Part shown: positions 5,883 through 11,179 of the stretch, piece after piece
Layout of the letters: each line of letters opens with the position of its first letter
Position numbering within the stretch: position 1 is the first letter of the stretch
Assembly: GCA_029880275.1 (NCBI GenBank)
Contig: JAOUOQ010000039.1
Location: 1 to 11,179, forward strand
Origin: Candidatus Aminicenantota bacterium
Lineage (GTDB): Bacteria; Acidobacteriota; B3-B38; Guanabaribacteriales; B3-B38
Direction of reading: 5' to 3'
Length of the DNA: 11,179 bases
The notes under the pieces: generated by a model
The model's input: the letters and a program-made list of their open reading frames with translations, nothing else
Told to the model about the DNA's origin: nothing
The model's database searches: none
Made by a program: the position numbers and the translations under genes

Positions 5883-8009
5883 TCAAGGAAGAGAGAACTC
5901 TATCAGGCGTCTCTCCCGATCCACCCGTGCTACGATCACCGTGAGGTGTTCGCCCAGTTGAAGCACCTTCCCTGTGCGCTCCCCTTTCAGCCGGTAGTGG
6001 CTCTCGTCGTAGTGGTATCGGTCGTCCCCCAGAGCCGAAATCGGTAGGAACCCTTCCACAAAGTACTCTTCCAGCTCCAGATGGAGACCACTGCGGTCGA
6101 TCTCCTTGATGAAGGCGGGACACTCCTCGCCGACTCTATGGGACATAAATTTCACCTTTTTCCACTCTATCAGTTCCCGCTCCGCTTCAAAGCTTGCTCG
6201 CTCCCGGTCTGATGACTGGCGGGCAATTTCGCCGAGCTTATGGGATGAATATCCTCTCCTCCCAACCTCCCCCTCCGACCGCTGAAGAAGGTTTTTAAGG
6301 AGTCGGTGGACGACCAGGTCGGGGTACCTCCTTATGGGTGAAGTAAACTGGGTGTAGATGGGCATAGCCAATCCATAATGTCCACTATTCTTTTCCGAAT
6401 AATGCGCCAGCTTAAGGGTGCGAAGGAGCGAATAAACGACAATCGGCTCCTCGGGCTTCCCCTCTACTTTTTTTACAATGTCCTGGAGAGATTGAACCGG
6501 GGTCGGCGAGAGGGAAGAAGGGAGATGGTAGCCAAAGCGGGTGATAAACATGCTAAATTTGGCTATTTTTTCCGGATCGGGCTCATCGTGCACCCGATAT
6601 AAAGAGATGGGGTTATGGGTGAAAAGGTGAGCGGCTACGGTCTCGTTGGCGGCTATCATAAACTCCTCGATTATCCGATGAGCGATATTCCTGCGGGTCT
6701 TTACAATGCTGGTCATCTCCCCCCTATGGTCCACGATTATGTCCGGCTCTGGCAAGTCGAAATCGAGGCTTCCCCTTTTCTGCTTTTGCTCCAGCAGAAG
6801 GTGGCAGAGCTCCTCCATAAGCTCAAGACTCTCCAGCAAATGAGCGTATCGCTGTCGCAGAAAAGTGTCTTTGTTAACCAGCAACTTCTTAACCGCGTTG
6901 TATGTCATACGCTCTTTGCTGGTGATGACCGAGGGGTGGAAACTGTAGCCTACCCGGTTGCCCTGCGAATTAAATTCCATCACCACCGAAAGGGTGAGGC
7001 GGTCGGCCAGGGGATTTAAGCTGCAGATGCCGCTGGAGAGTTGTCGGGGGAGCATAGGGATACTTTTATCAGGGAAGTAGGTGCTGGTACCCCGCCGGAA
7101 TGCCTCACTGTCGATAGGACTCCCCTCCGCTACATAATGTGAGACATCGGCGATATGGACCCCCAGCTGATAGTTTCCGTTGGGAAGCTTTTCCACGGAG
7201 ACGGCATCGTCAAAGTCCTGGGCGCGCTCCCCATCAATAGTGATGGTGGGCAGATGCCGAAAGTCTGTTCTGCCGGCAATTTCCTCCTCATTAACTTCCG
7301 AAGGAAGGGCATCTGCCTCCTTAAAGACATTTTCCGGGAATTGGTAGGGGATATCGTACTTCCTTATAATCACCTCCACATCAATACCGGGCTCCTCCGG
7401 GTAGCCCAGCACTTCCTTCACTGCTCCTTCAGGCGGGCGAGCTGAGGAGGGATATTTTATTATATCGGCAATTACATAAACTCCCTCCCGGGCATCACCC
7501 TTTTTATCCGGGGGAACAAAGACCTGTGGGAGCTCCCCCGCGTCGATGGGAATAATCCAACCATGTTTTCCCTGAGGCTTATACAATCCGGTTATCTTAT
7601 GCGGAGCCCGCTCGATGACCCTTACTACGGAACCCTCGGGCTTATAGCCCTTTCTTGCCCCTTTCTCTATTTTCACCAGCACACGGTCGCCGCGGAGTGC
7701 TCCCTTGAACTTATGGGAGCTGATGTAAATATCGGATTGACTCTCTATCTCCGGGGTCACCCATCCATATTTTCGGTAGTCTTTATACCATAGCCGCCCG
7801 GGGATAAGCCTCATCCTGCCGGACAGGGCATACTTATCCCCTCTTACTTTGACCAACCTCCCTTCGGATACCAGCTTTTCCAGAAGCTTCTTGAACTCCT
7901 GCCGGTCCTTCCGCTCGACCTTCATCTGCCGAAGTAAACCCCGCCACGATATGGGAGCTTTTATAGAAGCCAATATCAGGCGAGCTAAATTCTCTCTATC
8001 CGGTAGCAT
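5883..8009 (-). CDS. rnr: Ribonuclease R (RNB-family 3'-5' exoribonuclease)
   Basis: This 708-residue enzyme degrades structured RNA processively from the 3' end in RNA turnover and quality control. Order of domains: an N-terminal winged-helix region (about 1-62), two cold-shock OB domains (about 65-205, including KYGWVTPE and KHGWIIPID), the RNB catalytic domain (about 245-570) and a C-terminal S1 domain (about 625-708). The catalytic motif TIDGERAQDFDDAV (257-270) supplies D259, D265, D267 and D268, the metal-binding aspartates. The second signature, HYGLAMPIYTQFTSPIRRYP, is also intact. The protein is shorter than E. coli RNase R (about 813 residues) mainly because it lacks the Lys-rich tail after S1. 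The start has GGAGAG a few bases upstream. No SmpB, secG or ssrA gene, frequent rnr neighbours, is seen here. Confidence 0.96.
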   Translation of the reverse strand: MLPDRENLARLILASIKAPISWRGLLRQMKVERKDRQEFKKLLEKLVSEGRLVKVRGDKYALSGRMRLIPGRLWYKDYRKYGWVTPEIESQSDIYISSHKFKGALRGDRVLVKIEKGARKGYKPEGSVVRVIERAPHKITGLYKPQGKHGWIIPIDAGELPQVFVPPDKKGDAREGVYVIADIIKYPSSARPPEGAVKEVLGYPEEPGIDVEVIIRKYDIPYQFPENVFKEADALPSEVNEEEIAGRTDFRHLPTITIDGERAQDFDDAVSVEKLPNGNYQLGVHIADVSHYVAEGSPIDSEAFRRGTSTYFPDKSIPMLPRQLSSGICSLNPLADRLTLSVVMEFNSQGNRVGYSFHPSVITSKERMTYNAVKKLLVNKDTFLRQRYAHLLESLELMEELCHLLLEQKQKRGSLDFDLPEPDIIVDHRGEMTSIVKTRRNIAHRIIEEFMIAANETVAAHLFTHNPISLYRVHDEPDPEKIAKFSMFITRFGYHLPSSLSPTPVQSLQDIVKKVEGKPEEPIVVYSLLRTLKLAHYSEKNSGHYGLAMPIYTQFTSPIRRYPDLVVHRLLKNLLQRSEGEVGRRGYSSHKLGEIARQSSDRERASFEAERELIEWKKVKFMSHRVGEECPAFIKEIDRSGLHLELEEYFVEGFLPISALGDDRYHYDESHYRLKGERTGKVLQLGEHLTVIVARVDRERRLIEFSLP

Positions 8010-8040
8010 CGCTCTCCAAAATTTATGAAAATTAACCTTT

Positions 8041-8049
8041 ATGATAGCA
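8041..8049 (-). promoter_or_regulatory. Possible extended -10 promoter for rnr
   Basis: On the minus strand TGCTATCAT (8049-8041) resembles an extended -10 (TGnTATAAT, one mismatch). No good -35 hexamer lies 16-18 bases upstream, which is tolerated for extended -10 promoters. Transcription would begin near 8034, giving a leader of about 25 bases before the rnr ATG. Confidence 0.3.
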
Positions 8050-8150
8050 TTAGTTCTGTTCCTCTGAAAGAGAAAGATAGCGGCAAGCTTCGGTTAAATG
8101 AGGGCTTAATAACTCACCTTTTTTAGGTGCGAAATCTATTTTTATACGTA

Positions 8151-8190
8151 CAGCTCATCCTTCCCAACTGCTGACGAAAACACTGAGCTG
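8151..8190 (-). other. Inverted repeat downstream of the 331-residue exported protein gene
   Basis: CAGCTCA (8151-8157) and TGAGCTG (8184-8190) form a perfect 7-bp stem with a 26-base loop, starting 25 bases after the stop of the minus-strand gene. No T-tract follows on the minus strand (TACGTATAAAAATAG), so this may be a 3'-end stabilising hairpin or weak terminator. The rest of the 206-base gap to rnr holds a small CACCT-TTTTT-AGGTG hairpin (8115-8129) and no gene. Confidence 0.35.
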
Positions 8191-8215
8191 CCCCCCCATT
8201 ATAGATCCCCTCTCT

Positions 8216-9211
8216 TTAAATGATGATAAAAGAAACCGACTTGGTGGTGGTAGCCTGGGTGGTGAGGTCGGTAATCACAATCTCAAAGGTGTAACTCCCA
8301 GGACTAAGCTTGAAGAGCTGGAGGGGCAAGGGTTGGCTCACCGTGGTCATCTGGTATTGTAAGGGGAACTGACCAATAGTAGAGCCATCCTTTTTGATAA
8401 TATAATCTGCCTTTAAAGAGGGACTCTGGGTTTGAGGGTCGAGCCCTGCTCCAGACACCAGAAAGACAAACTCAATCTGGTCCTCCGCCTGGAATTTGTT
8501 GTCAAAGTTTATCTGGTAGGCCACATTCCCGAAGCTGAGGCCATCGTAGATGGTGACAGCCTCCAGTACCGAGCCTGGTTTACGGAGCAGCGCTTTTGCC
8601 AGAATAATATCGCTAACCGACAGCTTATCCGGTGAAAAATTGGGCACCACAAGAGGCTTCATCAGGGTGGTCATTTTGCCATCCACCTCGTTTCGGAGCC
8701 CAAAGTAGAGATAATACTCCCCCGGGGGTATGAACAGGGAGACCGACCACAGGTAGGCTCCCTGCTGGAAACTCTCCAGCTGGGGGTCGGTCAGATAGAG
8801 TTGCATGGGCAAATAAAAGTAGGGAGCTACTACCTCTCCTTCCGGGGAGCGGACGGTCCCGAAAGCCTTTAGCAGCGCCTCATTTCCTCCGGTCTCTTTC
8901 CCAAAGGATATATCTGCCCCCAGGACTTCGAATATCAAGGGACAATAGGTGAGGTTCTCCTTGGTATAAAAATAGTTGACCTTGAACTTCAGTGGTATTT
9001 CCGAGCGGGCTGCCCCTTCGTCAATGAGCTGCTGCAGAGCCTCAAATTCCGGAGATTGAACCTGCTCCTCCTGCTGGGCTGCCGAAGGAGGGGACAACTG
9101 CAGACAATTCTTCGTTCCTTCGCCAGACTCCTTTCCCTCAATAGCTACAAATGAAAAGAGCATTAAAACAGCAAAGCTGACTCCAGTGATGAAGATTAAA
9201 ACATGCTTCAT
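8216..9211 (-). CDS. Exported protein with two beta-rich domains, unknown function
   Basis: This 331-residue protein has one N-terminal hydrophobic segment (residues 4-24) after a short basic start, consistent with a Sec signal or membrane anchor, and no lipobox. A low-complexity linker (about 27-55, rich in Glu, Gln, Pro and Ser) precedes a helical stretch and then two beta-rich units. Each unit ends with a similar pattern: IPPGEYYLYFGLRNEVDGK (161-179) and LSPGSYTFEIVITDLTTQ (302-319), suggesting duplicated beta-sandwich domains. The style recalls the C-terminal parts of GWxTD- or VWA-associated proteins of Acidobacteriota, but the GWxTD motif itself is absent. A periplasmic or cell-envelope location is inferred. 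AGGAGG lies 5 bases before the ATG. It diverges from the other exported protein at 9460 and has its own promoter match. I cannot assign a function. Confidence 0.75.
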   Translation of the reverse strand: MKHVLIFITGVSFAVLMLFSFVAIEGKESGEGTKNCLQLSPPSAAQQEEQVQSPEFEALQQLIDEGAARSEIPLKFKVNYFYTKENLTYCPLIFEVLGADISFGKETGGNEALLKAFGTVRSPEGEVVAPYFYLPMQLYLTDPQLESFQQGAYLWSVSLFIPPGEYYLYFGLRNEVDGKMTTLMKPLVVPNFSPDKLSVSDIILAKALLRKPGSVLEAVTIYDGLSFGNVAYQINFDNKFQAEDQIEFVFLVSGAGLDPQTQSPSLKADYIIKKDGSTIGQFPLQYQMTTVSQPLPLQLFKLSPGSYTFEIVITDLTTQATTTKSVSFIII

Positions 9212-9316
9212 TTATTCCTCCTCTCTGATCTCAGTAAAGGGGTTTACGCATCTGACCCCTATAACAACATCGCTTGCCAACGCTTTCCTTTCGAGATGAC
9301 TTAATAAATTTAATTA

Positions 9317-9345
9317 ATTATAATATAAAATCCCTGCTCGGTCAA
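9317..9345 (-). promoter_or_regulatory. Sigma-70-type promoter for the 331-residue exported protein
   Basis: On the minus strand the -35 TTGACC (9345-9340, five of six) is followed after exactly 17 bases by a perfect -10 TATAAT (9322-9317). Transcription would start near 9310 in an AT-rich tract, leaving a leader of about 100 bases before the gene. This is the best promoter match in the window. Confidence 0.6.
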
Positions 9346-9376
9346 AGGTAATTTCTCCCTATCCGGAGGATGAACC

Positions 9377-9405
9377 TTGACAAGCCTCAGGGATTAAGTT
9401 ATTCT
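9377..9405 (+). promoter_or_regulatory. Candidate promoter for the 236-residue exported protein
   Basis: A perfect -35 TTGACA (9377-9382) is followed after 17 bases by TATTCT (9400-9405, four of six). Transcription would start near 9412, giving a leader of about 48 bases. It faces away from the promoter at 9317-9345, so the 248-base intergenic region is a divergent promoter region. Confidence 0.5.
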
Positions 9406-9459
9406 TTTTATTGATAATTGTATTGCATGTTGACAAAATTTAAGAGGTAGTATGAGATA

Positions 9460-10170
9460 ATGAGAAAAAGGGCATTGGCCACCCTTGTGCTCATCTTCTT
9501 GATGGCAGCAGGAGCTGGCCGCGGTGGAAAATTCTGGGAAGAGAAGCCGTTTACCGAATGGACGGAGATGGAGGTTCGCAAGCTCCTCTTCGACTCTCCC
9601 TGGGTCAAGAAGTGGAGATATGCTCTCTCAGAGAAAGATATAATCTCCCGTGACACCACTATTTTTGGCGAAGAGTCCAACAAGAGGGTCCCCATCAACC
9701 CACCCGTCTTTCCCCCGGAGGAGGAGCGGTCCCCAGAGCAAACCTATTACATCTCCTGGGTTTCAGCTTTACCCTGGAGACAGGCTATTGTTCGCTATAA
9801 CCAGCTGCAGGGGCAGCCGCTGGATGTAATTCAGATAGAAAGATTCCTTAATACCACCGAGAGCTACATTCGGATAAATATAACCACCAGTGACCCTGAG
9901 CTTCTTAGCCTCACTTTGAGGGATAAGATAATGAAGATGACCTATCTGCAGACCAAGACCGGAAAGAAAATCCCGGTGCTTGATTACCATCCTCCCACAA
10001 GGGAGAACCAGAGAGTTGCCCTGTTCATTTTTCCCCGAGAAGAGGATGGAAAACCCCTCATCACCCTTGAGGATAAGGAAGTAACCTTTTCCACCCGATT
10101 GGATAACCTTACCCTCAGGTGCAAATTCAAACTGAAGGATATGGTAGTCAACGGGGAGCTGGAGATTTAG
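9460..10170 (+). CDS. Exported protein of unknown function with an N-terminal FTEWTEMEVRKLL segment
   Basis: This 236-residue protein has a clear Sec signal: MRKR, a hydrophobic core (5-17) and a likely cleavage site after AGA (17-19). The mature N-terminus is KFWEEKPFTEWTEMEVRK (24-41) followed by LLFDSPWVKKW. I associate this arrangement with a family of hypothetical proteins common in Acidobacteriota, often near GWxTD proteins; no biochemical role is known to me. Further on there is an Arg/Gln-rich helix (WRQAIVRYNQLQG, about 106-118), then a beta-rich C-terminal half with no cysteines before residue 225 and no catalytic motif. An in-frame TAG at 9448 rules out an earlier start. The ribosome site is weak (AAGAGG at 9442-9447, 12-base spacer). 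An ATG at 9502 would destroy the signal peptide. It is convergent with the M24 gene, 24 bases away. Confidence 0.75.
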   Translation: MRKRALATLVLIFLMAAGAGRGGKFWEEKPFTEWTEMEVRKLLFDSPWVKKWRYALSEKDIISRDTTIFGEESNKRVPINPPVFPPEEERSPEQTYYISWVSALPWRQAIVRYNQLQGQPLDVIQIERFLNTTESYIRINITTSDPELLSLTLRDKIMKMTYLQTKTGKKIPVLDYHPPTRENQRVALFIFPREEDGKPLITLEDKEVTFSTRLDNLTLRCKFKLKDMVVNGELEI

Positions 10171-10194
10171 CCCTTCTTAATGGGTACTCCTCTT

Positions 10195-11179
10195 CTATAG
10201 CTCAAGCCAGCACCACTCCTTGGTGAGCGGAGTTTTGTTTAAGACCTCGCCACGGTTCGGTCTGGTGATTATGGTTCCACCGTGGTTGTATCCGTATCCA
10301 CCCTCAGGATTGTAAAGCCCCGGCTCATTAGAGAAAGCCATTCCCTCTTCCAGTACAATGTAATCACCCAGTGCCAGATAGGGAGCCTGGTGCCCCTCCA
10401 TCCCAATTCCGTGAGCCGGTCGGTGGTAGATGTACTTCTCCAGCCCCGCATTTCGGGCGTGGTCGATAATCTTCTTGGCTATATCACGACCCACCGCTCC
10501 CACTATTTGCAGCTCAGCCTGCATGAGGGTCATCTCAGTGTGGACCTCCCACATCTTTTTCGCCTCGTCGGTCATGGGGAGGATGTGGCAGGCGCGATAT
10601 CCTTCTCCCCCGTAGCCCCCTATTCTCCCTCCGCCGGAGAATTGCATGGCCTGCCCTTTCTGAATCCTGTTGTGATGCTCCTGATTGGGATGGGGATAAG
10701 CAGTGCCCACACCACAACGGCAGCTAATGCCGACGCGACAACCCACGGCAGTATGGGGGCGACCATCCCGCTTGATATCCCGCATCAACAGGTCGGTGCC
10801 ATACTTGGTGGCCATCATCCCCACCTCATAATCGGTGGTGTCGGTGCCGTGCTTGAGCACATATTCACGGGCGAACTCCAGGGCTTTATCCTCGTAGAGC
10901 TGTGCTCTGCGCATGAGCTCGATCTCTTCGGGGGTCTTGCGGATACGCATATCATGAACCAGTTTACCCACCGGCTTGAAAGAAGAACGGGGAAGGGCTT
11001 TCTTCATGTTGTCCATGGTGGTGGGACCAACCTCATGCTCTATGCCCACCACCCTGGTATCATAACCCCGCTTATCGATGGCTTTAAGCACATAGACCAG
11101 ATGGTCGCGTGTCCCCTGCGGATTGTCAAAGCCGCCTGTCTCGGCGGTGGGGAAATCGAAGTACCACTCGTAATCCTTT
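10195..11179 (-). CDS. M24-family (Xaa-Pro peptidase/creatinase fold) protein with altered metal site, 5'-truncated
   Basis: The frame stays open from the TAG at 10195 through the right edge (reading K-D-Y-E-W-Y-F-D-F-P before the internal GTG at 11091), so the start and most of the N-terminal creatinase domain are missing; 328 residues are visible. The C-terminal pita-bread fold is recognisable from TAYPHPNQEHHNRIQKG, RPAHGIGMEGHQAP and EEGMAFSNEPGLY. Compared with the usual five metal ligands (Asp, Asp, His, Glu, Glu), the aligned residues appear to be Ser (10636-10638), Glu (10603-10605), His (10411-10413), Glu (10324-10326) and His or Asn (10282-10287). So it may bind metal differently, or act without metal as creatinase does. 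The frame is undamaged, so this is not simple decay. Substrate is unknown. Stop and neighbour gene are convergent, 24 bases apart. Confidence 0.85.
   Translation of the reverse strand, partial: KDYEWYFDFPTAETGGFDNPQGTRDHLVYVLKAIDKRGYDTRVVGIEHEVGPTTMDNMKKALPRSSFKPVGKLVHDMRIRKTPEEIELMRRAQLYEDKALEFAREYVLKHGTDTTDYEVGMMATKYGTDLLMRDIKRDGRPHTAVGCRVGISCRCGVGTAYPHPNQEHHNRIQKGQAMQFSGGGRIGGYGGEGYRACHILPMTDEAKKMWEVHTEMTLMQAELQIVGAVGRDIAKKIIDHARNAGLEKYIYHRPAHGIGMEGHQAPYLALGDYIVLEEGMAFSNEPGLYNPEGGYGYNHGGTIITRPNRGEVLNKTPLTKEWCWLEL

Noticed and set aside
8115..8129. CACCT-TTTTT-AGGTG hairpin as a terminator
   Set aside because: The stem is 5 bp and no T-tract follows on the minus strand; it is more likely chance or a minor element.
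9430..9456. Second TTGACA (9430-9435) with TATGAG (9451-9456) as promoter of the 236-residue protein
   Set aside because: The spacer is only 15 bases and transcription would begin downstream of the ATG at 9460. The pair at 9377-9405 fits better.
10195..11179. M24 gene as a pseudogene because of lost metal ligands
   Set aside because: There is no stop or frameshift in over 980 bases, and the surrounding motifs are well kept, which argues for an altered but selected protein.
1..11179. CRISPR array, insertion sequence, tRNA, rRNA or prophage
   Set aside because: No regularly spaced repeats, transposase or integrase motifs, terminal repeats, or tRNA/rRNA-like stretches were seen on either strand.

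Overview
The window reads as chromosomal DNA of a free-living anaerobic bacterium: Shine-Dalgarno sites precede most starts, sigma-70-like promoter hexamers are visible, a bacterial RNase R is present, and GC is near one half by eye. Two exported proteins (8216-9211 and 9460-10170) have features I associate with uncultured Acidobacteriota-type genomes such as Aminicenantes, especially the FTEWTEMEVRKLL...SPW segment. That placement is an inference of low to moderate confidence.

Left third (1-4402, all + strand): the end of a fumarate reductase/succinate dehydrogenase-type flavoprotein, then a compact group 3c [NiFe] hydrogenase operon. It encodes an MvhD-type iron-sulfur subunit, an MvhG-type small subunit, an MvhA-type large subunit and a dedicated HyaD/HybD-type maturation protease. 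The last three genes are tightly coupled (TAATG and ATGA overlaps at the last two junctions). In known systems MvhAGD oxidises H2 and hands electrons through MvhD to HdrA of a heterodisulfide-reductase-like complex. Here the neighbour is a fumarate-reductase-like flavoprotein, so a cytoplasmic H2-dependent reductase is a reasonable hypothesis, but any Hdr subunits would lie off the left edge.

Middle (4403-8009, all - strand): RNase R, then two multi-span membrane proteins of unknown function, ending in a hairpin plus T-tract that looks like an intrinsic terminator.

Right third (8010-11179): two divergently transcribed exported proteins of unknown function share a 248-base AT-rich intergenic region with promoter matches facing both ways. 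Converging on the second of these is a partial M24 (Xaa-Pro peptidase/creatinase fold) protein on the - strand. Its usual metal-ligand positions are largely substituted although its frame is intact.

I see no rRNA, tRNA, CRISPR array, insertion sequence or phage-like gene. No stretch over 300 bases lacks a gene. I did not find a clear new defence or mobile system. The most unusual items are the altered M24 metal site and the coupling of a fumarate-reductase-type flavoprotein to an Mvh hydrogenase.
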